64,000 nucleotides of DNA. Origin: Thalassotalea euphylliae (GTDB taxonomy: Bacteria > Pseudomonadota > Gammaproteobacteria > Enterobacterales > Alteromonadaceae). Positions 18,196 to 25,174 of this stretch are shown piece by piece; within the stretch, counting starts at the first letter, position 1; each line of letters opens with the position of its first letter. Made by a program: the position numbers and the translations under genes. Below the pieces are notes generated by a model that worked only from the letters and a program-made list of their open reading frames with translations, had not been told where the DNA came from and did not search any database. Location: NCBI RefSeq assembly GCF_003390375.1, contig NZ_QUOT01000001.1:806001-870000 (forward strand). Direction: 5' to 3'.

Positions 18196-18995
18196 CAGCA
18201 CATGTCGTACTAATTGATGCGCTTAATTTAATTAGGCGCATTTATGCTGTTCAAGAACGACCGTTCCTGCTCAACAATGAGTTATCGGAAAACACTAAAC
18301 AGCAGGTGCTTCACAACACAGCGCAAGCTTCGGCGACCGCTGTTGCCAATATTTTGGAATTTTTAATGCCTACTCATGGGGTTGCCGTATTCGACAGCGA
18401 GCAGCCCTGTTGGCGCTATCAGCTCTACCCAGACTACAAAAAAGGCCGCAAAAAAATGCCTGAGCATTTAGCGACCAAATTAAGTGACATTCAAGATGCC
18501 TTGTTAAGTAAAGGTATTGATTCTATTGAGCCCGAGGAAGACGAAGCAGACGATGTGATTGCCACCTTGGCGATCAAAGTGGCACTGCGAAACCAAAAAG
18601 TCACCATAGTCTCAACCGATAAGTGCTTTTTATCGCTGATTAATGAAAACATTCAAGTTTACGATTACTTTAATCGTCGCTTCTTAGACGATAACTATAT
18701 CGAACAAAAATTCAGTGTAAAATCGAATCAACTAATTGATTTATGGGCACTAACAGGTGATAGCACCAATAAAATTCCCGGTGTTGCTGGCATTGGCCAA
18801 ATTACCGCTGCGGAGTTGATCAAAGACTATGGTTCGGTCAATGCTATTCTAGCGGCAGATAAAATAAAGTCCTCGGTCAAACAAAAGCTAGATCAAGGGC
18901 AAGACATGCTTAAACTTAGTCATCAACTTCTTACTTTAAAGCAAAATATTCCCCTAGGTTTTAACCTCAAAGACATTCGGCTAATGACAGTTTAG
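18192..18995 (+). CDS. xni: Flap endonuclease Xni (exonuclease IX)
   Basis: A 267-residue 5'-nuclease-fold protein related to the Pol I 5'-exonuclease domain. It starts HVVLIDALNLIRRIYA and has the acidic active-site cluster EPEEDEADDVIATLA (about 115-129) and the helix-hairpin-helix GVAGIGQITAAELIKDYG. E. coli Xni lacks some metal-ligand residues and acts as a structure-specific flap endonuclease; I infer the same here. Translationally coupled to ppnN by an ATGA overlap. In E. coli ppnN and xni are near neighbours too. Confidence 0.94.
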   Translation: MTAHVVLIDALNLIRRIYAVQERPFLLNNELSENTKQQVLHNTAQASATAVANILEFLMPTHGVAVFDSEQPCWRYQLYPDYKKGRKKMPEHLATKLSDIQDALLSKGIDSIEPEEDEADDVIATLAIKVALRNQKVTIVSTDKCFLSLINENIQVYDYFNRRFLDDNYIEQKFSVKSNQLIDLWALTGDSTNKIPGVAGIGQITAAELIKDYGSVNAILAADKIKSSVKQKLDQGQDMLKLSHQLLTLKQNIPLGFNLKDIRLMTV

Positions 18996-19099
18996 TGAGA
19001 ATTGGTTGGCCGATAAAAATTGTTGCAAATCATCAACAAGCTATTTAAAACTTGCCAATAACTCGCTATGCTAAGAGTCAGCTACAATAAATATTAAGG

Positions 19100-19148
19100 T
19101 TAGTAAGTCGCGGCCATAGTGGCCGAGTTCAGCGGCCAAGTTTACTAA
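19100..19148 (+). other. Structured stem-loop element before the second DUF3192 gene
   Basis: TTAGTAA (19100-19106) and TTACTAA (19142-19148) form the outer stem. Inside are three GGCC-containing segments (GGCCATAGTGGCC and CGGCC) that can form alternative inner stems. No T-run follows, so it is not an ordinary terminator. It ends 30 bp before the DUF3192 start codon and could be a 5' leader structure. Confidence 0.4.
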
Positions 19149-19177
19149 TCAAAATTCCAGCAAATTCTTCTAGGGTT

Positions 19178-19555
19178 ATGAGTAAAAAAGTTATTTTCCG
19201 TATTTTATTGGCATTAGCAGCTTACGGCATTTTTGTGTTGTTAGTGGTCAATTTTTATAACGACGACCCCGCCAATATGAAATGGGAAGATCGCGAAGCG
19301 TTTAACCGCCAATATATTTCAAAGCTACAGCTTGATAACTTTACCTTTGAACAGGCACTTGAAAATTTGGGCAGCCCAGATATCACTGAAGCGAAAAAAG
19401 TAGAGAATGTGAACTATCAAGTGATGTTCTACCGCACTCAACACGTGAAATCAGATGGCATTACCACCCAAGAAGAGTGTACACCGCTACTGTTTAGCAA
19501 TGGCCTACTTACTGCCATTGGCAATGTCGCTTACGAGCAGTTTAAATCCCTTTAA
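19178..19555 (+). CDS. Membrane-anchored DUF3192 protein
   Basis: A 125-residue protein with an N-terminal membrane helix (about 7-25) and no lipobox, then a DUF3192 domain of about 90 residues. It shares with the lipoprotein at 10441 the features F-x-x-(A/V)-x-x-x-L-G, MFYRT/LYYRT, DGITT-x-x-ECTPL-x-F and GLL. It looks like an inner-membrane-anchored paralogue. Function unknown. ATG preceded by AGGG at a short distance. Confidence 0.8.
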   Translation: MSKKVIFRILLALAAYGIFVLLVVNFYNDDPANMKWEDREAFNRQYISKLQLDNFTFEQALENLGSPDITEAKKVENVNYQVMFYRTQHVKSDGITTQEECTPLLFSNGLLTAIGNVAYEQFKSL

Positions 19556-19817
19556 GCTGCTCAATTGCAACGGCTAATCTTTTTACGTGCTGAATTTCCG
19601 TAATAAAACTCCTACATATAAAATTTGCCCAGTAAGTTTTCATACTAGCTTACAACCTTAAGCCATGGTATAAAGGCGCGCTTTTTTTCACATAGCCTAA
19701 CTAAATACTTACTTTAGCGCACCATGCGCACGTTTATTTCTTGCCAATTTGATGCTGGAAATAACGATTAGGCTATGCTTTGAAAATACTTCTGACAAAT
19801 CTTTAAAGGTACAATAA

Positions 19818-20825
19818 ATGGCTAAGCAAACTATCACAGTAATTCCTGGCGACGGTATCGGTCCTGATATTATCGACGCAACGATCAAAGTATTAGACAA
19901 AGCAGGTTGTGATTTTGAATATGAATACGCTGATGCAGGCCTAGTAGCACTAGAAAAGCACGGTGAATTAGTTCCAGAAGAAACTTTAGAGCTAATTAAA
20001 AAGAACAAAATCACGCTTAAAGGCCCATTAACTACACCAGTTGGCGAAGGCTTTACTTCAATTAACGTTACCTTACGTAAACAATTCCAGCTATACGCAA
20101 ACATGCGCCCCGTAATTTCGTTCAAAGGCACTAAAGCTCGCTACGAAAACATCGACATTATTACCGTTCGAGAAAACACTCAGGGTATGTACTCTGGCTT
20201 AGGTCAAAACGTTTCTGATTGTGGTGAAACAGCAGAAGCAATGAGCCAAATCACTCGTGAAGGTGCTGAGCGCATTGTTGAATTTGCTTACGAAACTGCA
20301 CGCAAAGAAGGCCGTAAAAAAGTTACTGCGGTACACAAGGCTAACATCCTTAAATCAACGTCTGGTTTATTCTTAAAAGTTGCCCGTGAAGTTGGTGAGC
20401 GTTACCCAGATATTGAATCTGCAGAAATGATCGTTGATAACTGTTGTATGCAGTTAGTAATGAACCCAGAGCAGTTCGATGTTATTGTTACTACTAACCT
20501 TTTCGGTGATATTTTATCTGACTTATGTGCAGGTTTAGTTGGTGGTTTAGGTATGGCTCCTGGTGCTAACATCGGTGACGACTGTGCAATCTTTGAAGCG
20601 GTTCACGGCAGTGCACCAGATATCGCTGGTAAAAACCTAGCGAACCCTACTTCAGTTATTCTTGCTGCAATCCAAATGCTTGAGTACTTAGAAATGGGTG
20701 ACAAAGCACAAGCGATCCGTAACGCAATTACTGAAGTTATCGAATCAGGCGATCGTACAACACGCGACTTAGGCGGTTCTCACGGTACAACTGACTTCAC
20801 TGACGCAGTACTAGAGCGTTTATAA
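19818..20825 (+). CDS. NAD-dependent isocitrate dehydrogenase
   Basis: A 335-residue beta-decarboxylating dehydrogenase of the isocitrate/isopropylmalate family, probably the TCA-cycle enzyme. The substrate loop FTSINVTLRK (79-88) has the Ser-x-Asn typical of isocitrate enzymes. The cofactor motif HGSAPDIAGKN (263-273) carries Asp268-Ile269 where NADP enzymes have Lys-Tyr, so NAD is predicted. No leu genes adjoin, which argues against isopropylmalate dehydrogenase. Codons are strongly biased (TTA, GGT, CGT), suggesting high expression. Shine-Dalgarno AAAGGT; a strong terminator follows. It resembles the mitochondrial IDH3 lineage more than E. coli Icd. Confidence 0.88.
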   Translation: MAKQTITVIPGDGIGPDIIDATIKVLDKAGCDFEYEYADAGLVALEKHGELVPEETLELIKKNKITLKGPLTTPVGEGFTSINVTLRKQFQLYANMRPVISFKGTKARYENIDIITVRENTQGMYSGLGQNVSDCGETAEAMSQITREGAERIVEFAYETARKEGRKKVTAVHKANILKSTSGLFLKVAREVGERYPDIESAEMIVDNCCMQLVMNPEQFDVIVTTNLFGDILSDLCAGLVGGLGMAPGANIGDDCAIFEAVHGSAPDIAGKNLANPTSVILAAIQMLEYLEMGDKAQAIRNAITEVIESGDRTTRDLGGSHGTTDFTDAVLERL

Positions 20826-20887
20826 TTTACGCCTTTTCGCTTAGGCTTTTTGCTCTAGCTTATATATCTAGCTAAAAGCATTAAAAC

Positions 20888-20916
20888 AAAAAACCGACTT
20901 AATAGTCGGTTTTTTT
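20888..20916. terminator. Bidirectional terminator between idh and rlmM
   Basis: ACCGACT (20893-20899), loop TAAT, AGTCGGT (20904-20910), then TTTTTT. A matching A-run on the left makes it usable for the leftward rlmM gene as well. Confidence 0.85.
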
Positions 20917-20975
20917 ATCTCTGCCTTCAGGTCTATTAAGTAGCCTGAGACACTGTTAGCTTTAGCCCAATAAAC

Positions 20976-22064
20976 TTAGCGCGCTAGTGGCGCCGGCGAT
21001 AATAATCGGGCGTGTACGGTGATTTCTTCACGATCGTAATATAAATGCTTAGCGTACATCTCATATCTAACATCGTGCTCAGCAAATCTGTCTTTGATCA
21101 TTTGCAGGTCTTTTTGCACTTGCTGATAACGCCCTTTCATTGGCAACTTAAGGTTAAACATCGCTTCTTTACAAAAGCCATGTAGTAACCAGTCAGTCAT
21201 AAGGTAAGCAACGCGATGTGGCTTTTCCACCATATCACACACTAACCAATACACATTTTGCTTGGCGGGTTTAAATTTAAAACCATCAATTTGATAATGT
21301 TTAACCTGCCCTGTTTCCATTAACGATTCAGCCATTGGGCCATTATCAACCGAGGAAACCATCATTCCACGGCGTACTAGTTGGTATGTCCACCCCCCAG
21401 GCGCAGCGCCTAAATCCACCGCATTTAAGCCAGAAGTTAAGCGTGACTCCCAATCTTTTTTCGGGACAAAGTATAAAAACGCTTCATCGAGTTTTAAGGT
21501 TGAGCGACTTGGCGCTTGTGATGGGAATTTTAAGCGTGGAATACCCATCACATGCTGTGAGGTATTGGTGCCCAACGAGAAGCCTAAAATCACTTCCTTG
21601 CCAGATAAGAACAAAGCATGCAGCACAGCACCGTCATCATCACCTTGCTCGGTAAGAATTTTTTGCTTTCTAAGCGCTTGGCGCAGTGGCACCGCTAATT
21701 TACGGCAGAACTTAGTGAGCGCTTTGCCATCGTTAGTATCTGGCGTTTCCATCCGAAGATCGGCATATTGCCAGTCGCTACCTAGTGCTTCAACAATCGC
21801 CTCGACGCGATTGTAATCAGGCAGTTCAATTTTTTCCGTTAAAGTGACAAACCACTGACGGACGAAAATCAAGCGCTTTAACGGCAACTTGCTCATTAAA
21901 GTCTCGCCGTCTTCAGCGTTATGCAGATGGAAAAAAACCAAGCCTTGTTTTTTAACTATTTCTAAATAGCCGTAAATTTCGTTCCATGCCGCTTTTTCCT
22001 GAATTTCCGCACCACACTCTTTTTCAAAGCCTGGGCGGCAATATAATACAATGGAGGTTTTCAT
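20976..22064 (-). CDS. rlmM: 23S rRNA C2498 2'-O-methyltransferase RlmM
   Basis: Methylates the ribose of C2498 in 23S rRNA using SAM. The 362 residues comprise an N-terminal THUMP-like domain and a C-terminal Rossmann methyltransferase with the SAM motif VDLGAAPGGWTYQL (about 217-230). The catalytic K-D-K-E set is consistent with CDMVEKPHRV and FNLKLPMKGRY. Starts MKTSIVLYCRPGFEKEC, as in the family. DUF423 lies 10 bp upstream in the same operon, as in E. coli (ygdD-rlmM). Confidence 0.95.
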   Translation of the reverse strand: MKTSIVLYCRPGFEKECGAEIQEKAAWNEIYGYLEIVKKQGLVFFHLHNAEDGETLMSKLPLKRLIFVRQWFVTLTEKIELPDYNRVEAIVEALGSDWQYADLRMETPDTNDGKALTKFCRKLAVPLRQALRKQKILTEQGDDDGAVLHALFLSGKEVILGFSLGTNTSQHVMGIPRLKFPSQAPSRSTLKLDEAFLYFVPKKDWESRLTSGLNAVDLGAAPGGWTYQLVRRGMMVSSVDNGPMAESLMETGQVKHYQIDGFKFKPAKQNVYWLVCDMVEKPHRVAYLMTDWLLHGFCKEAMFNLKLPMKGRYQQVQKDLQMIKDRFAEHDVRYEMYAKHLYYDREEITVHARLLSPAPLAR

Positions 22065-22074
22065 TTATTACGAC

Positions 22075-22485
22075 CTATTTCAATTCTTCAATACGCTGGC
22101 TTGTTGCTGCCCCTGTAACACCATAAATAGCAATACACAGCCACGCCAGCGCTAAACTCACGCCACCAAAAGGCGCCATTTTGCCAAGCTCAGGCATCAT
22201 TAGTAAGGTTTTAAAGTATAAACTACCACTAAAACCACACATGCCAGCCACCATTAGCCAACTACTTGCTGCTAATATTCTAGACTTAGCTTGCTGACGC
22301 CAAATCACCAGCCCTAACAGCGCTAAGGTGTGTAAAATATGGTATTGGTGAGCTGTTTCCAATCGGGTTACCACTTCTAGTGATAAATGCCCGCCAGCAT
22401 GGGCGAGCCAAGCGCCGAATAATACGCAAAAACACCCACTAACGCCAATAAAAACCGCTAAAACGCGATGTTGCCAAGTAAACAT
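22075..22485 (-). CDS. DUF423 membrane protein (YgdD-like)
   Basis: A 136-residue protein with about four membrane helices and the DUF423 pattern: an early GAWLAHAGGHLS, ETAHQYHILHTLALLGL, and GSLYFKTLL near residue 85-95. Function unknown. It is the immediate upstream neighbour of rlmM (10-bp gap), as in E. coli. Confidence 0.88.
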   Translation of the reverse strand: MFTWQHRVLAVFIGVSGCFCVLFGAWLAHAGGHLSLEVVTRLETAHQYHILHTLALLGLVIWRQQAKSRILAASSWLMVAGMCGFSGSLYFKTLLMMPELGKMAPFGGVSLALAWLCIAIYGVTGAATSQRIEELK

Positions 22486-22547
22486 TAAATGTGGTCTCCA
22501 TTTTTAAGTCTTAGCCAACCGGCAAAGTCTAACTGATTGGCTTGTTC

Positions 22548-23402
22548 TTAACGCGAAACAACACTATCAATATATTCACTAATCGCATTAGCTGCCGATT
22601 GGATATGCTCCGCATGAGTAAAGCCTGATTTTACCCGAGGCTTTAAATCGTGATCGCCGTCTTCGAGAAAAGTGACTTGGCATTGAGCAGGTAAGCGGTA
22701 GTTTTCAATTGCTTGCTTGTCACCAAGCTTGTCGCGACTGCCCTGCACTATCAATATCGAGTTATCTTTGTGGCGCTCAGTAAGCGGCGTTAAACGGGTT
22801 TTCTCAGGTTTACCAATTGGATAAAACGGATAGCCTAAACAAAATGTGCCTGCAACTTTTCGATTTAGCTTTATATCTTCTTTTAATTCGCCAGCTAGTG
22901 TTTCGCTGGTGATGGTTGCCGCAACGCGACTACCCATAGATTTACCGCCAATAAACAAAGGAGTTTTTGCCAATTCAGTGGCATCAACGTCAGTAAAGTA
23001 CTCGCTCAACTGATTGATGATATTTAGAAAACAAGGCAATAATTTTGGCATGCGATCCGGTGGGCGCTTTTTACCATCCGCCAAGCGTTTATCCATATAA
23101 GGAAAGTTAAAACGCAATACCGAAATATTATGTGCAACCAAGTGCTGACTGACCTTTGCCATAAACTCATGGCTTTTATCGGCGCCGGCACCATGGGCAA
23201 AAATCACAATGGCTTTGGGGCTTGCTGCCTGCTCAATAATAACTGATGTTTGTTCAACACCTGCTTTTTCAGGAGTAGTCACTTGAGAGGTAGTCACTTC
23301 ACGGGTATGGTTTTGTTTTGACAACTTTTTCTCGCTTTTTCTTTCGCTTCTGGCCTTGCTTAAATTTGTTATTTGATTGAACAACTTATAACAGTTGTCC
23401 AT
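22548..23402 (-). CDS. Alpha/beta hydrolase of the KANL3/Tex30 type
   Basis: A protein of 284 residues. After a basic, low-complexity N-terminus of about 55 residues comes an alpha/beta-hydrolase fold: FAHGAGADKSHEFM (oxyanion region), nucleophile elbow GGKSMGSR, acid in VQGSRDKLG, and His in LEDGDHDLKPR. The family includes many uncharacterised bacterial serine hydrolases; substrate unknown. The start codon lies inside the end of gcvA, a 17-bp overlap, so the gene is probably co-expressed with gcvA. In E. coli gcvA adjoins ygdD directly, so this is an added gene. Confidence 0.8.
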   Translation of the reverse strand: MDNCYKLFNQITNLSKARSERKSEKKLSKQNHTREVTTSQVTTPEKAGVEQTSVIIEQAASPKAIVIFAHGAGADKSHEFMAKVSQHLVAHNISVLRFNFPYMDKRLADGKKRPPDRMPKLLPCFLNIINQLSEYFTDVDATELAKTPLFIGGKSMGSRVAATITSETLAGELKEDIKLNRKVAGTFCLGYPFYPIGKPEKTRLTPLTERHKDNSILIVQGSRDKLGDKQAIENYRLPAQCQVTFLEDGDHDLKPRVKSGFTHAEHIQSAANAISEYIDSVVSR

Positions 23403-24303
23403 CTTCAATTTGATCTTGCTCTTCTTCCACTGTTTCTAGTACCCAATCGCGAAACGCAGAAATTTTACCGACATCCGCCTGATGCTCACGACAGACAATG
23501 TAGTAGGCATTATTACTGACCAACACATCGTTAAACGGCGTAACCAAACGACCGGAGTCAATATCGGGCTTGGCTAGCACACTATGGGCTAACGCCACCC
23601 CCTGACCGTGAATTGCCGCCTGTAATACCATCGAAGAGTGACTAAATATCGGCCCATGATTCACATTCACCCCTTTTACCCCCACTTCCTTAAACCAGCG
23701 CTTCCAATCACGACGGGAAGTATCGTGCAATAAGTTGTGTTGGGCTAAATCGTTTACGGTAAATAGCGGTTTTTTACCATTGACCAGTAGCGGCGAGCAG
23801 ACAGGGATCAAATACTCGGTATGAAGCTTTTCCGCAAGCACATTCGTCCAACGGCCACGACCATAATAAATCGCGACATCAACATCTTCCGTTAATGAGT
23901 TATCGGGTTGGTCAACCGCTTTAATTCGCACATCAATATCTGGATGCAAAATATTAAATGCATTTAAACGCGGCACCAGCCATTGAATGGCAAAACTCGG
24001 CTGTAAACTTACCGTGATAGCACCTTTAGCGCCGCGGGCAAGTAGCTTTTCTGTGGCGTCATGCAGAGCAGTAAAAATATCTTTTATATCGAGAAAGTAC
24101 GCTTGCCCCTCTTCAGTCAACAACAAAGCACGGTTTTTACGCATAAACAGCTTAATACCAAGATGCTCTTCTAAGGATTTTATTTGATGACTGATTGCCG
24201 CCTGCGTAACAAAAAGCTCTTCTGCCGCACGGGTAAAACTTAGGTGCCTAGCAGCTGCTTCGAAGGCGCGAAGTGCGTTTAAAGGAGGTAAACGAGAGGC
24301 CAA
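23386..24303 (-). CDS. gcvA: LysR-family regulator GcvA
   Basis: Regulator of the glycine cleavage system. The 305 residues align closely with E. coli GcvA: N-terminus ASRLPPLNALRAFEAAARHLSFTRAA by memory, HTH at about 22-41, and IFSHSSMVLQAAIHGQGVAL late in the effector domain. No in-frame ATG exists: an in-frame TGA lies six codons upstream, and TTG is the only start that gives the family N-terminus. Neighbours DUF423 and rlmM reproduce the E. coli order. No gcvB small RNA was recognised in the divergent gap. Confidence 0.92.
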   Translation of the reverse strand: MASRLPPLNALRAFEAAARHLSFTRAAEELFVTQAAISHQIKSLEEHLGIKLFMRKNRALLLTEEGQAYFLDIKDIFTALHDATEKLLARGAKGAITVSLQPSFAIQWLVPRLNAFNILHPDIDVRIKAVDQPDNSLTEDVDVAIYYGRGRWTNVLAEKLHTEYLIPVCSPLLVNGKKPLFTVNDLAQHNLLHDTSRRDWKRWFKEVGVKGVNVNHGPIFSHSSMVLQAAIHGQGVALAHSVLAKPDIDSGRLVTPFNDVLVSNNAYYIVCREHQADVGKISAFRDWVLETVEEEQDQIEDGQLL

Positions 24304-24610
24304 AATGAATTCGCTTCAAAGTGAAATACTATAGCCTGAGATTATGACAAACAAATGAAAATTCAGCAATATTTTGCATTAGTTTTTCTAATGAATAACG
24401 TGAATTTATGTCAGTGTCACTTTTTGACCAAGATGCTTAGAATATACACCGTAGATGAAGGACAACATCTCTAGGCCTTATATATTAATAGATATGGCTA
24501 CAATACTTTAGTTGTGTTCCCAACCCACAACTTAACGCGATAGATATTGGTCCTTTGACATCTATAAGGAATATTGACGTAACTTATGTATGTAAGATAA
24601 AGGTACCATC
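24304..24610. other. Divergent gap between gcvA and a small secreted protein gene
   Basis: This 307-bp stretch holds a small hairpin, AGTTGTG (24510-24516) with CACAACT (24526-24532), and no other clear element. In enteric bacteria the gcvB small RNA is read from this position; I do not find its GU-rich seed or terminator. Confidence 0.5.
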
Positions 24611-24895
24611 ATGAAAACAACTCTGCTTGCACTTATCACTGGCGCGCTCGCATTTACCGCAAATGCAGAGAGTGTCTACAGTTTAACAACTGCTGAAACT
24701 GCAGTTGCAATTAACCCAGTTCAACTGCAAGTTGTGGCGCAAGATTATCTTCGCCAGAGCTTAAACAATCAAGCACCACTGACGATTAAGTTAGACAACG
24801 TGCTAGTCACACAAAAAACCGATACGCACGGTAAGCAAACGGCAAAAGTAGAAGCTGAAACTGTTGCCTTAAATCAGTTAATCGAAAGCGAATAA
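24611..24895 (+). CDS. Small secreted protein of unknown function
   Basis: A 94-residue protein with a strong signal peptide (MKTTLLALITGALAFTANA, cleavage before ES). The mature 75 residues are polar and contain no cysteine; one segment (VQLQVVAQDYLRQSLNNQ) looks helical. Shine-Dalgarno AAGGT seven bases upstream of the ATG and a strong terminator downstream support a real, monocistronic gene. I do not recognise the family. Confidence 0.7.
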   Translation: MKTTLLALITGALAFTANAESVYSLTTAETAVAINPVQLQVVAQDYLRQSLNNQAPLTIKLDNVLVTQKTDTHGKQTAKVEAETVALNQLIESE

Positions 24896-25025
24896 GTTAA
24901 TTAATTAAATATAAGCTTGTTTTTCAGCCTAGATTTTAGGAGTTGGAGTCAGACCAAGTATCCCCAACCAGCTTGGTTTGGCTCTGAGCCTGATTAACTA
25001 GCAAACACTTGTTTAATATATACAA

Positions 25026-25057
25026 AAGGCGCTAAGCATATGCTTAGCGCCTTTTTT
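25026..25057 (+). terminator. Terminator of the small secreted protein gene
   Basis: Perfect 28-bp palindrome centred on CATATG (25037-25042), with arms AAGGCGCTAAGCAT and ATGCTTAGCGCCTT, followed by TTTTT. Confidence 0.85.
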
Positions 25058-25121
25058 AATAATCCTGTCTCATTCTTCAAATGCATATAACCATTTAAAG
25101 AACTGAGTATTGCCATAGAAA

Positions 25122-25153
25122 ACTAAATGGCTTAACTCAATAAGCCATTTAGT
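25122..25153 (-). terminator. Stem-loop after the first BNR-repeat gene
   Basis: ACTAAATGGCTTA (25122-25134) pairs perfectly over 13 bp with TAAGCCATTTAGT (25141-25153), with a six-base loop. On the minus strand a short T-rich run (TTTTC) follows. It lies just downstream of the leftward gene ending at 25175. Confidence 0.6.
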
Positions 25154-25174
25154 ACATTAAGGTTACCTCAACGC

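Noticed and set aside
19709..20131. A 140-codon open frame antisense to idh
   Set aside because: It overlaps a strongly codon-biased, fully recognised gene and its protein has no recognisable feature; it is a shadow of the idh reading frame.
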